From positions 744,001 to 808,000 of the forward strand of contig NZ_JAHPZX010000002.1 in the NCBI RefSeq assembly GCF_021325795.1: a stretch of 64,000 nt of DNA. The letters are read 5' to 3'. Positions 1 through 9,214 of the stretch are shown one piece after another. The position numbers and the translations under genes are program-made. The notes beneath the pieces were generated by a model. That model was not told the DNA's origin and ran no database searches. It was given only the letters and a program-made list of their open reading frames with translations. Position 1 is the stretch's first letter. Each line of letters begins with the position of its first letter. The DNA is from Bordetella sp. LUAb4 (GTDB lineage: Bacteria > Pseudomonadota > Gammaproteobacteria > Burkholderiales > Burkholderiaceae_B).

Positions 1-594
<594 letters not shown>

Positions 595-619
595 AGGGAC
601 GGGCCAAAGTGAGCACCCG

Positions 620-1870
620 TCAACGCACACAAAGGTAGCTGGCCGTGGTTCCTTCGCCACTTACCCAGTAATCGGACGTCTGGGCAAACATCAGCGCTTC
701 GTAACCCGGCGGACAGCTGCAAGCGCCGGTACGCGGGTTGGCGGTGGACGCCAGCCCGAAGGTCTTGCAGCCGTAAAGCGTGTTGATGGAATAGGCGCCG
801 CCGAAACCGCTGGACGTGGCCCAACGGCCGCCGATGCAGGACAAGGGACCACCGTCGTCCAGGCGCGCCATCAGGCCGTCGGGCGCGCAGGCGTCCCCCG
901 CCCGCGCCCGGGCGCCGACGAAAAGATGGCCGTCGGTGCTCAGGCGCCCTGCCGCGTGCAGGGTCCCGGCCGCGGCCACATTCCCCTGGAAATCCGGATT
1001 GCGGTGGTCGCGCACGCGCAGGTAGGACCAGGTCGCGGCAGGGTCCAGGCCGGCCCAGACCGCGACGGTTCCGACGGCCAGGCGGGGCATGTCCGGTGCC
1101 AAGGGGTTGGGAAACCGGAAATTGGGGCCACGAATCAGGTCCGGCGCCTGGCTGTCGATGTGGCCGCCATAGCCGCCTGCCGCGGCAAGGATCGCGGCGA
1201 CCGCGGAGGGGTCGGCAACAAGGTCGGCCGCTCCCGGTGATCCATGCGTTGCGCCTCCCATTGCTCCGCCCGCTGCTACGCCCATTGCTCCGTGCGTTCC
1301 CGCGCCTGGGTAGACGGCGGCGGACCAGGCGCCGGCCGGCGCCACGCTGTAGGCCAGCGCGTCAAGGCGGCAGCCCTGGCCGGGACATGCCGGGTCGCGC
1401 AGGACACGGATGGCGACTCGCATCCCCCCGGCGGACGCGGTCGGGAATCCGGGCGGCAGGTGACCGTGGCGGATCAGCTCATCCAGGCGCGGCGCGTGGG
1501 GTTCCGCATAGGCCAGGCCGCCCCGCGCATCGCGCGGCGGCAGGCCTTGAGCCAGGTCATCCTGATGGCGCGCCATCATGCGCGCCAGCGCGCCGCGGAT
1601 TTCCAGCAGCCAGGCGCCTGTTGCGTTTCCCGCGGAGGTGTCGGCCTGCCGGCGCCACCCGTCAGCGCCCCATACCGCCGCCAGGCAGGCGAGCGCCAAC
1701 ACCAGGGCCAGCTCGAACATCAGGTAGCCACCCTGAGCCAGGGCCCAAAAGACCTTACCCGGCCCACGACGGCCGGTTCGTGGACGCAGTACCGCGGCAT
1801 TGTGGCCGGCGTGACAGTGCAGCGTCGCGGCATCCCTGGCGGCGGGCCGACGAGGCATCGGGCGCTCCAT
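620..1870 (-). CDS. pilV: Type IVb prepilin of the PilV (tip/minor pilin) type
   Basis: This is a 416-residue prepilin. A long basic leader of about 48 residues ends in Gly-Gly, followed by YLMFELALVLALACLAAVWG. The glutamate is at +5 after the predicted Gly/Tyr cleavage site and the hydrophobic helix follows, as in all type IV prepilins. Its size (the major pilin here is 225 residues) and a cysteine-rich C-terminal third (CAPDG, CIGGRW, GCKTF, CSCPPGYE, final CVR) match R64 PilV, a tip-located adhesin that chooses the cell it binds. It starts 4 bp after the pilS stop, so translation is probably coupled. No Rci recombinase and no alternative 3' segments were seen, so a shufflon is not supported. 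ATG codons at 1870 and 1858 are both possible starts. Confidence 0.8.
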   Translation of the reverse strand: MERPMPRRPAARDAATLHCHAGHNAAVLRPRTGRRGPGKVFWALAQGGYLMFELALVLALACLAAVWGADGWRRQADTSAGNATGAWLLEIRGALARMMARHQDDLAQGLPPRDARGGLAYAEPHAPRLDELIRHGHLPPGFPTASAGGMRVAIRVLRDPACPGQGCRLDALAYSVAPAGAWSAAVYPGAGTHGAMGVAAGGAMGGATHGSPGAADLVADPSAVAAILAAAGGYGGHIDSQAPDLIRGPNFRFPNPLAPDMPRLAVGTVAVWAGLDPAATWSYLRVRDHRNPDFQGNVAAAGTLHAAGRLSTDGHLFVGARARAGDACAPDGLMARLDDGGPLSCIGGRWATSSGFGGAYSINTLYGCKTFGLASTANPRTGACSCPPGYEALMFAQTSDYWVSGEGTTASYLCVR

Positions 1871-1874
1871 CCAG

Positions 1875-2552
1875 TCACCTCACGGTGAACACGAAGGTAT
1901 TGGCGTCGCCCGCGCTGCACTGCTCCTGCGCACGGGCCGCATCGTAAGGTTGGGCGGGAATGCTGGTGGCGTCCTTCACCACGACGCCGCCGCCCTTGCC
2001 TTCCACCGAGATGATGTCCGCCATGCGCTGCAGGACGGCGGCCAGTGTGGGGCAGGCCGCGTCGTTGACATGGGTCGCGGTCAGGGTGAAGGCCGATCCT
2101 GCCCCGCCCTCGCCCACCGCTGCGGGCGCCAGCGTCAGCGTGCCATGGCCGGCCTGCCCTTTGCCGCCCAAGCCATGGGCCACCGAGGCGGAAGCGCCCT
2201 CTCCCGTCACGGCGATCACCGATGAGCCGCGCAAGGCCTGCGCGAGCAGTCCCGTATGCACCCCCGCATAGGGCGTAGGACCGCTGCCCTGGGCGTTGGT
2301 CTTGGCGTGCGTGATGTAGCGTTGTAGCGCTTCGCCCACCTTGGGCACCTTGTTCTCGATGACGAAGGTGCCCAAGGCGGGAACCCCGATGATGGCGATC
2401 AGCAGCACGATCGCGGTGACGATGGAAACCTCGATGAGCGAAAAACCGTTGGCCGGGCGCGGCCAGGCGAGCCGGTGGGCGCGCCACTGAGGGACAAATT
2501 CAGCAACACGGGGCGCAGCAGGTTTTACCGGGGATGTTGGACAACGTGTCAT
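1875..2552 (-). CDS. pilS: Type IVb major prepilin (PilS-like)
   Basis: This is a 225-residue prepilin with a long (about 36-residue) leader ending in ANG, then FSLIEVSIVTAIVLLIAIIG. Gly at -1, Phe at +1 and Glu at +5 form a canonical prepilin-peptidase site, and the long leader is typical of the type IVb class. Two cysteines in the C-terminal part (ACPTLA and EQCSAG) can form the pilin D-loop disulfide. It lies between the platform protein pilR and pilV, which is the R64 order once pilT and pilU are removed. It is the likely main fibre subunit. No prepilin peptidase is encoded in the cluster, so cleavage must come from an enzyme elsewhere. Confidence 0.85.
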   Translation of the reverse strand: MTRCPTSPVKPAAPRVAEFVPQWRAHRLAWPRPANGFSLIEVSIVTAIVLLIAIIGVPALGTFVIENKVPKVGEALQRYITHAKTNAQGSGPTPYAGVHTGLLAQALRGSSVIAVTGEGASASVAHGLGGKGQAGHGTLTLAPAAVGEGGAGSAFTLTATHVNDAACPTLAAVLQRMADIISVEGKGGGVVVKDATSIPAQPYDAARAQEQCSAGDANTFVFTVR

Positions 2553-2600
2553 GGCAATGGCGTCCTTTAGATAGAAAAGGGAAGTCGTTCAGGCACGGGA

Positions 2601-3812
2601 TCAACCGCCGTGCATGCGGGTCATGGCATGGCGCATCTCATCGATGACGGCGTAGTGCCAGAACGTCAGTCCGAGCACGGTCGCCAAGCCGCACGCGAGC
2701 AAGCACCAGCGCAGCACACCGACTTGCAGGCGCAAGCGCGGCAGGAAACGGGTTTCGATCCTTTGCCGGGTGCGCGCGATGCCGCCCTCGACGCCATGCG
2801 CGGCCACCATGTCAGCCAGATACCACCCCGTCTCGGTATCGATCAGGCCGGTATCGAAGGTGTCGCCGCCCACCAGGCCGGCGTCGATGCGCGCAATCAT
2901 GGCCGCGATATGCGCGGCGAACCATGGCGAGGCATCGTGCCCCAGCATGAACAATGCCTCGCGCAGCCGCGTGTCGACATTGCCCCGCTGGCGCAACAGC
3001 ACCGCCAGCAGCGCCAGGAAGCGGATGCAATGGAAATCCCGATACAGGCGCCAGACGGGCCGGCGGTCCAGCCAATCACGCAGGCGGCCCGTATGGCGCG
3101 GCAAGGCCGCCAGAAAACCCCACAACGCCGCCGCAGCGGCCAGGCAGGCCAGCGGCAGCCCCACGCGCAGCCATTCGGCCGCGCTGAACAAGGCGCGGGT
3201 CAGGCCGCCCTGCCACACGGCTGGCACGGACTGGAAGACCGCCTGCAGGCGCGGTACCGTCCACAGCGGCACGCTGCCGGCCAGCAAAAGCGCCACCGCC
3301 AGGGCCGCCAGGCCTACCGTGCAACTGGCCAGCAGAATGCCACGTGCCTGATCGATCAGCGTTACGGCGCGCGCCAGGTCGCGCAAGGTCGCCGCGAAAG
3401 CGCCTCCGCCCGCTTCCTGCGCCACTCGCAACAAGGCCAGCTCTCCCGCCGGTAGCGTATCGGCCCACGCCTGCGCCACATCGCCCGCCGAACGCTCATA
3501 GGCCGTCGCCCAATGCCGCGCCAGACGGCCACGGGCCGTGGCCCGCCCATGGCGGCGCGCGTCGTCATCGAAGATGTCGCGCAGCGTCTTGCGGCCCTGC
3601 AAGCCATCCAGCAGGTCGGCCAGGTACTCGTAGTAACTGGCCCGGTTCGAAGCAAACACCGCGGCGTCGCGGCGCAGGCAAGCGCGCCGCCAGTGCGTAC
3701 GGCAACGATCCGCCAGTGCAGGCGAGGAAACACGGAGGGTGGTGTAAGCGCGGCCAGTGCTGCGCGGCGGCCGGGCGCTCGGCGAATGACGAATCGGCTG
3801 ACGCTCACGCAT
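2601..3812 (-). CDS. pilR: Type IVb pilus inner-membrane platform protein (PilR/GspF family)
   Basis: This is the polytopic inner-membrane protein on which pilin subunits are extruded. From ATG 3812 it is 403 residues and shows two GspF-like halves. Each has a soluble helical bundle (with YYEYLADLLDGLQGRKTLRDIF in the first) followed by hydrophobic segments such as GILLASCTVGLAALAVALLLAG, LPLACLAAAAALWGFLAAL and WCLLACGLATVLGLTF. I chose ATG 3812 because it overlaps the pilQ stop by 8 bp in an otherwise tightly packed operon and keeps the GspF domain intact. An upstream in-frame ATG would bury about 70 residues inside pilQ. It works with the PilQ ATPase. Confidence 0.85.
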   Translation of the reverse strand: MRERQPIRHSPSARPPRSTGRAYTTLRVSSPALADRCRTHWRRACLRRDAAVFASNRASYYEYLADLLDGLQGRKTLRDIFDDDARRHGRATARGRLARHWATAYERSAGDVAQAWADTLPAGELALLRVAQEAGGGAFAATLRDLARAVTLIDQARGILLASCTVGLAALAVALLLAGSVPLWTVPRLQAVFQSVPAVWQGGLTRALFSAAEWLRVGLPLACLAAAAALWGFLAALPRHTGRLRDWLDRRPVWRLYRDFHCIRFLALLAVLLRQRGNVDTRLREALFMLGHDASPWFAAHIAAMIARIDAGLVGGDTFDTGLIDTETGWYLADMVAAHGVEGGIARTRQRIETRFLPRLRLQVGVLRWCLLACGLATVLGLTFWHYAVIDEMRHAMTRMHGG

Positions 3813-5505
3813 GGGTCGTCTCCCGCCAGGCCGCGCGCTCCAGCGCCACCGTTTCGAAAGAACGAAAACGGCTTTCGATGTCGCGTGGATCGATCTGGCC
3901 CAGCGACGCTTTATAAAGCGCGCAAGCCATGGCCGTCTTGCCGCGCATGTCGGCATCGGTGATGGGTGTCGTGGCGCGCTCACGCCACTGCCGGCGCAAG
4001 TGCACATAGTCGCGATCGCGCACACTGCACAGGAAAGCTTCGTCCAGGCCCGGCTCTATCATTTCCGCTACCACGGTGCGGCCGTTCAGGCCACGCAACT
4101 GCGGCAGGTCCGCCTGCTCGCATGCAGGACAGCCCGCGGGATTGCGCACGCGCAGCGCGGCCCCATCCAGCGCGTACAAGTCCAGCAGGCGCGCGGCCCA
4201 CGCGCGATAGCGTGCGCCGTCGGCGCCGCGGTACAGCGCATCCAGAGGCAGCGCGCAGGCTGCGCATAGCCGCGGCAGCAAGGCCTGCCAGACCAGCAGC
4301 TTGAGCACGCCGGGAATCGCCAGGAAGTCGCGCGATATGCCGATGAAGTCGGAGGCCAGGCGCTCCGGAATCATCCAGGCCGCGCTCGCGTGCGTGGTGG
4401 TGTAGAGATTCACGCCGGATCCCGCCAGGTCCATGAAGGCGCGCCCGGTTTCGGCATCGCGTATTTCCCCCACCAGCAGATCCTGCATGGCGCAGCGCTT
4501 GAGGGTGCGCAGCTTGGCATCGAACACGGACGGCACGGACGCGTCCAGGCTGCGTCCCACGGTGTTCTGCAACGCGTTGGCGATGAGATATTCGACCGGA
4601 TCCTCCAAGGTGATGACCTTGCGGGTAGAAGGCAATGACCGGATCAAGGCGGCGATGGTGGTCGACTTGCCGGAGCCCACGGCACCCGCCAAAACCACCG
4701 CGCCGCCTTCGGCCAGGCAAGCACGGCGCAACATGCCGATCTGCGTATCCAGGTAGCCCAGCGCCTGCAAGGACCACGCCGCCTCGTCGGCTTGCGGCCG
4801 CAGCACGCGCAGACAGACCGCGGGCCCGGTATCGGCCGCCAGCGAAGCCCAGCGCAGGATCACCGGCTTGCCATCCACCTCGACATCCAGACGGCCCTGC
4901 TGTTCGATACGCGGGTCGAACACGGCGCCGTTGCCGCCGCGCACGTCCATCCAGGCCACTGCCAGGATCTCCATCAAGGTGGCCGTGGGCATATGGCGAA
5001 AGCGGGCCGGCGCCACGTAGATGCCGCCCAGGGTATAGCGCACCTCGGATTCGGCCCTTTGCAGGAAGACGTTGAAGTGCACGTCGCTGGCGTCCTGCCT
5101 GACGCCCCAGGCGACGAGGTCGACGAACGCCGCCGCCAGGGCCGATTTGTGCCGGTCCGCCAGCACCGCGCGGCGATTGCCCAGTTGGTCAGCGCCCAGC
5201 TGACCGCGCACGACGGCAAGCAGCAGGGCGGCGGGCAATAGATAGCGCGCCGGCCGGGCCATGCGGTAACCGCGCCTTACGATGAGGCGTTCGAGTTCGT
5301 CGACCTGGTCGCCGGACGCATAGTCCGCCAACAGGAATATCGCCACGGTGCCGTCACGCAGCACCACCGGGCAAAGATGGCCGGACAAGGCCGCCAGATC
5401 GAACTCATCGGTCAAGGGACGGAGAAAAGCAGGCGACAGGCGCGCGATATCGTCCTGGCTGGAAAGATGCGGCAGCTTGGCCGGCGCGGGGCGTTGGTTG
5501 AACAT
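3805..5505 (-). CDS. pilQ: Type IVb pilus assembly ATPase (PilQ, GspE/PilB family)
   Basis: This is a cytoplasmic secretion ATPase of 566 residues that powers pilus extension. It contains a Walker A loop GAVGSGKST near residue 275, the Asp box TLEDPVEYLI, a Walker B region LLVGEIRDAETG, and a His box with TTTHASAAW. The two CxxC pairs of the GspE zinc finger are present (LCAAC and CPACE). The N-terminal third is poorly conserved, as in R64 PilQ. The neighbours pilP (6 bp upstream) and pilR (8 bp overlap) identify it as a pilus rather than a type II secretion ATPase. No second, PilT-type retraction ATPase is encoded here. Confidence 0.92.
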   Translation of the reverse strand: MFNQRPAPAKLPHLSSQDDIARLSPAFLRPLTDEFDLAALSGHLCPVVLRDGTVAIFLLADYASGDQVDELERLIVRRGYRMARPARYLLPAALLLAVVRGQLGADQLGNRRAVLADRHKSALAAAFVDLVAWGVRQDASDVHFNVFLQRAESEVRYTLGGIYVAPARFRHMPTATLMEILAVAWMDVRGGNGAVFDPRIEQQGRLDVEVDGKPVILRWASLAADTGPAVCLRVLRPQADEAAWSLQALGYLDTQIGMLRRACLAEGGAVVLAGAVGSGKSTTIAALIRSLPSTRKVITLEDPVEYLIANALQNTVGRSLDASVPSVFDAKLRTLKRCAMQDLLVGEIRDAETGRAFMDLAGSGVNLYTTTHASAAWMIPERLASDFIGISRDFLAIPGVLKLLVWQALLPRLCAACALPLDALYRGADGARYRAWAARLLDLYALDGAALRVRNPAGCPACEQADLPQLRGLNGRTVVAEMIEPGLDEAFLCSVRDRDYVHLRRQWRERATTPITDADMRGKTAMACALYKASLGQIDPRDIESRFRSFETVALERAAWRETTHA

Positions 5506-5511
5506 GGTCCG

Positions 5512-6207
5512 TCAATTCCTCTTGGCTTCCATCGACCCCAAGGCGTCCAGACAGATGACGCGCGCACTTGCAGCGCTCTGCAGGCGGACGCACTCGCCCA
5601 GCACGGCGGCCAAGGCATAGACGCCGGCACCGCCGCTGGGAGCATGTTCCGGCCAGCGCTGGCCTTTGTGATAGCGCGCCAGTTGGCCGTTGATACGCAC
5701 ATCCACATGCAAAGCCCTGCCGACGCCGTAGATCGCTGCGACGGCGACACGATCGGCGTGCTCGAGCCCGGCCGTCGGCGATGCTGATGCCGATGGTGAC
5801 GGTGATAGCGATGCGGATGCCAATGTCGATTCTTGTGCCGGGCCTGATAGTCGGCTCGCGCTGAGCGGACTCCCCCGGCGCGTACGCAGGGCTATCTCGG
5901 TCTCCGCCTGCAGCAGTGCTTCCACACTGTCCGCGACCGGCCACACGCAGCCGGCGGCGGCGACGGGGACGGCAGCTGCGGCAGGTGTGGCAGGTGTGGC
6001 AATTGGCGCGCGTATAACCGGGGAGGACTCCGCGCCGGCGACGTAGGATGTCGCCGCCGCGGCACAGGCGGCGGTCGCGAGCAGCGCCGCCTTGGCGGCA
6101 CGTCGTTGGCCATTTTGCCGCTGTGCCAAGGTCTGCCCCAAGGTCTGCTTCAAGAGCTGCCTCGAGGTCTGCCTCAAGGTCTGTGCCAACGTCTCAGTCC
6201 CTTTCAT
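5512..6207 (-). CDS. pilP: Type IVb pilus biogenesis protein PilP
   Basis: This is a 231-residue bitopic protein. A Gln/Thr-rich cytoplasmic start (residues 1-35) is followed by a hydrophobic stretch (AAKAALLATAACAAAATSYVAG), a Ser/Pro/Ala-rich linker, and a C-terminal globular part with VAAIYGVGRALHVDVRINGQ and WPEHAPSGGAGVYALAAV. The last part fits the PilP domain that links the inner-membrane complex to the secretin. The gene overlaps pilO by 14 bp. Both the N-terminus and the linker are encoded by short repeats (12-bp units at 6127-6190, about 6-bp units at 5770-5826). The identification rests on the C-terminal domain and gene position. Confidence 0.75.
   Translation of the reverse strand: MKGTETLAQTLRQTSRQLLKQTLGQTLAQRQNGQRRAAKAALLATAACAAAATSYVAGAESSPVIRAPIATPATPAAAAVPVAAAGCVWPVADSVEALLQAETEIALRTRRGSPLSASRLSGPAQESTLASASLSPSPSASASPTAGLEHADRVAVAAIYGVGRALHVDVRINGQLARYHKGQRWPEHAPSGGAGVYALAAVLGECVRLQSAASARVICLDALGSMEAKRN
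6127..6190. repeat. 12-bp degenerate tandem repeat inside pilP
   Basis: On the plus strand the unit CAAGGTCTGCCC and close variants occurs five times from 6127 to 6186, with a partial sixth copy after it. The unit is in frame and encodes Gln-Thr-Leu-type repeats in the predicted cytoplasmic N-terminus of PilP. A change in copy number would alter length without shifting the frame. Confidence 0.75.
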
Positions 6208-7507
6208 AAACGACTCCCTGCAACTGCGCCATCAATACGCTGCCGGTGGCTTCGGGCCGGCGGCCTGGCATCAACGTCAACGTGACCTCTCGCCAGGCAG
6301 TGCCCGCCGGCGGCGCCTGGAACAAGGCGTAAGACCGCAGAGGTCCGTGCATCAGCAACGGACGGGAGTACAGCACCGGCAGCCCGGGCGGCCGCGCCAG
6401 GGGGCGCCCGCTTTCATCCAACGGCGCCGGTACCGGCAGGGCCGCCGCCATGCCCAAGGAAATACGTCCGAACGCCGGCAGCAGCCTCTGCAAAGCACTG
6501 CCCAAACGGATATCGCCGGCCTGCCGTCGATCCAGGGCATCAGGATTCACGTTCGACGGCAGTCCCGGTTTGGCGCTCGCAATGACCCGCCATGAGACAC
6601 GCGCCTGCTCCAGGCCATCGAAATGCGGCCCGTCGAAGCCGGCCTGGTCACGCGCCGGCGGCGTCTCGGCGAAACTTCGATTGCTGCCGGCGGGACCGGC
6701 GCGCCGATAACTTGCCTGGCATGCCCATTCCCGCGTTTGGGCCGCGCAGCGCGCGCCGTCCAGCGCCCAGCCTTGCGTCAGCACAGGCAGTTGCCGCAGG
6801 GATACGAACACCGTCCCCAGGCTCGACGGATCATGCAGCGGCAATGCAGCCGCTTGCCGTGCCAACGCCGTCCGCCACGCATCCCTGGGGTCGACCACGC
6901 CCGCGACCGATGGCGCCGCCCGGCCCCAATGACGCCAGGCTTGCCACGCCGTCCCGCCCAACAGCCCCGCCGCGAGCAACAGGCAGATGCCGCGAGCGCC
7001 GGCGGGCGGCAGCCCCACCCAGGGACTCAAGCGCCAGAGCGTCGTGGCCAGGCCAAGATTACCCACCAAATCCGCCAGGTCCAGATCGCGCATCGCGGCG
7101 GCCATGCCGGGATAGAAGGTGTCGAGCTCCGCCAAGGCGGCCAAGGCCTGCTCGCGGTCGGCATAGATGCGGTCAGTGCGCGCCATGACGGCACCGTCCT
7201 GCGTCGCCACCAGCCAGGCGCGGCCCTCATCCATCATCAGCATCCCGGCGGCCGTTCCTTGTGGATAGGACTGCGCGAAAGCCTGCGCCGCGCTGTGGCA
7301 GGGCCGCGGACGACCGTGCAAGCGCGTACAGCCGACGGCGGCCGCGCGGGTGCCGCCCTGCACATAATGCGAGGCACGTGCCTCGCGCGCGCGCCGCCGC
7401 GCCAAGGCTTCAGGCCGGCTGCCCACCAGAGGAAACCAGCGCATGCCGAACACCAGCAGCGCGCCATCCTCCAGTTCCAACGTCAATACTTCATCCACCG
7501 CTTGCAC
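6194..7507 (-). CDS. pilO: Type IVb pilus inner-membrane protein PilO
   Basis: This is a 437-residue protein of the PilO (R64) family, part of the inner-membrane assembly complex. The N-terminal cytoplasmic half carries patterns typical of the family, such as LVFGMRWFPLVGS and a region beginning MDEGRAWLVATQDGAVM. One transmembrane segment (GICLLLAAGLLGGTAWQAW, near residues 167-186) leads to a periplasmic domain with scattered cysteines. It starts 42 bp after pilN and overlaps pilP at its end, so it belongs to the same transcript. It is not the short PilO of type IVa systems; it is named by analogy with the thin-pilus operon. Confidence 0.75.
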   Translation of the reverse strand: MQAVDEVLTLELEDGALLVFGMRWFPLVGSRPEALARRRAREARASHYVQGGTRAAAVGCTRLHGRPRPCHSAAQAFAQSYPQGTAAGMLMMDEGRAWLVATQDGAVMARTDRIYADREQALAALAELDTFYPGMAAAMRDLDLADLVGNLGLATTLWRLSPWVGLPPAGARGICLLLAAGLLGGTAWQAWRHWGRAAPSVAGVVDPRDAWRTALARQAAALPLHDPSSLGTVFVSLRQLPVLTQGWALDGARCAAQTREWACQASYRRAGPAGSNRSFAETPPARDQAGFDGPHFDGLEQARVSWRVIASAKPGLPSNVNPDALDRRQAGDIRLGSALQRLLPAFGRISLGMAAALPVPAPLDESGRPLARPPGLPVLYSRPLLMHGPLRSYALFQAPPAGTAWREVTLTLMPGRRPEATGSVLMAQLQGVVYERD

Positions 7508-7549
7508 GTTTGCCTCCTCAATCCCGCAAGTTTGCGTATCCGCTCGCGC

Positions 7550-9214
7550 TCAACCTTCTTCGACCTGCGCGGTAACGATCACCACGGTGGTACTGCGCTC
7601 GCGCGCGACCTGATCGGCGCCGCCCAGCAGCAGTGGCGCGCGCGGTGCCAGCCGGCGCCGGTCGTATTCCTCCTGACGCCGATCGAAACCGGAGATGACC
7701 ATGGGTTCACCTGGCCGCAATGACACCTGCTGCACCATGCCGCTGCCGTCGATGGTGATCTGCTGCAATTCGATCTGGTGCTCGCGACGGCCGAAGGTCA
7801 GGGTCTTGAGGGGCTGCGCCACCGTGTTGTCGTAGGCGATGGACAGCTGAATGCTGCCGTCGTCCTGCGCGTCGGGTACCAGGGTGAGGAAGGATCCGAC
7901 GGTCTCCTGCTTCTGGCTCACCGACACGGCCGGCATCATGGCGTCATAGCCTTTGCGGCCGCCCTCGCCGCTGGTGCCCTGCACCTGGTCGACATAGGAA
8001 AACGTGGTCCGCACCGCATGCGTGACGGGCCGGCGATTGAGCGTCAGTACCGGCACGCTGCTATGCCGCACGACCGTGCCGGTGGCGCTCAATGCGCTGA
8101 TCAGCGCCTTCGAGTTGGCATAAGGCCCACGGCCGATACCCATGCCAAACTGGCCACCTGCCACGGCGTCGGCCGCCCCGGCCGCGAGCGAGGCGGATGG
8201 CGCATTGGCCGACAGGGCTGCGCGCGCGCTGGTGAAGACGGCGCTCCAATCGATGCCCGAGCGCGCCTGATCCTGCATGACGATGGTGATTTCCTCGAAC
8301 ACCAGGCGTATGCGCCGCGTCAACGCCCGGTTCTCGCCGTCCAGGAAACGGGCGACGCGGTCGAGCGCTTCCGGCGTATCGGTGACGATGATGGACGCCG
8401 CCGCGCCGGGCACCGCCGCCAGCACGCCAGCCCGTGTGAGAAAGGGTTCGAGCCGCTCGCGCAAGGCAGCCAGCGTGTCCTGCTCGCCCACCGACAAGGT
8501 GGTGTGCGAAGCATTGTCGAAGCCCGCGCCGCGCGCCTGCCCCGTGCGGCCCAGGCGCGCTTCGGACTGGGCCGACGGCGTCAGGGCATGGATGTTGAAT
8601 ACGCGGGTATCGGTGCGGAAGAACTCGATGGCATTGTCCTGGTAGCGCCAGAACACGCCCAGACGCCAGGCCAGCGCGTCCAGGGTCCGGGCCAGCGGCT
8701 GCGGCCCCCGGGGCGCTTCGGCGCGCGCCGGCAGTTCAGTGATCATCGTATTGGCGGCCTGGCTCAGGCGCGGCAGGAACAGCGCCTGGGGCAGCAAGGC
8801 TTCGGGCCGCACCCGCACCGCCAGGCCCGTGGCGTGCGCGATGCGCTGCGCCAGCACGGGCAGGTCGGCGGCACCGCCGGCAAACATCAAGGTGGTATCG
8901 ACATCACGGCGCAAGACCGCTGGCAGCTTGGCTTCGCGCGCCAAGGGGCGAGGCCGGCCCGCCAACCAGGGCTTGGCCACGTCCTGCATGGCGCGCCGCC
9001 GTTCGGCGTCATGCAGCGCGGCTTTGGCCGCGGCGCTGCTCACCGCTGGCGCGACGCCCGTCCCCGCGTCCAACCCTGCCCGCGCGTGGCCTCGCCGCGC
9101 ATGCTCGCGCACGGCGTCCACGTGGGTCTCGGACACGCAGGCCGTCATCGATGCCAGCACCACCGCGTGCCAAGCTGCCCGCACAACGCCGCGAGCCAAA
9201 TGGAGGGGAGTCAT
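7550..9214 (-). CDS. pilN: Outer-membrane secretin lipoprotein (PilN, type IVb)
   Basis: This 554-residue lipoprotein forms the outer-membrane channel through which the pilus emerges. The signal peptide ends in a lipobox MTAC with Cys26 as the lipidated residue. The middle has a secretin short domain (VFNIHALTP) and N1-type repeats around AAASIIVTDTPEALDRVARFLDGEN. The C-terminal third has secretin-core signatures (SSVPVLTLNRRPVTHAVR, GSFLTLVPDAQDDGSIQLSIAYDN). It starts with an ATGA overlap on the pilL stop, which implies coupled translation with the neighbouring lipoprotein. Lipoprotein secretins are characteristic of R64 PilN and BfpB. Confidence 0.88.
   Translation of the reverse strand: MTPLHLARGVVRAAWHAVVLASMTACVSETHVDAVREHARRGHARAGLDAGTGVAPAVSSAAAKAALHDAERRRAMQDVAKPWLAGRPRPLAREAKLPAVLRRDVDTTLMFAGGAADLPVLAQRIAHATGLAVRVRPEALLPQALFLPRLSQAANTMITELPARAEAPRGPQPLARTLDALAWRLGVFWRYQDNAIEFFRTDTRVFNIHALTPSAQSEARLGRTGQARGAGFDNASHTTLSVGEQDTLAALRERLEPFLTRAGVLAAVPGAAASIIVTDTPEALDRVARFLDGENRALTRRIRLVFEEITIVMQDQARSGIDWSAVFTSARAALSANAPSASLAAGAADAVAGGQFGMGIGRGPYANSKALISALSATGTVVRHSSVPVLTLNRRPVTHAVRTTFSYVDQVQGTSGEGGRKGYDAMMPAVSVSQKQETVGSFLTLVPDAQDDGSIQLSIAYDNTVAQPLKTLTFGRREHQIELQQITIDGSGMVQQVSLRPGEPMVISGFDRRQEEYDRRRLAPRAPLLLGGADQVARERSTTVVIVTAQVEEG

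Noticed and set aside
620-1870. A shufflon at the pilV 3' end.
   Set aside because: I see no inverted 19-bp-type repeats, no alternative C-terminal segments and no rci recombinase near pilV.
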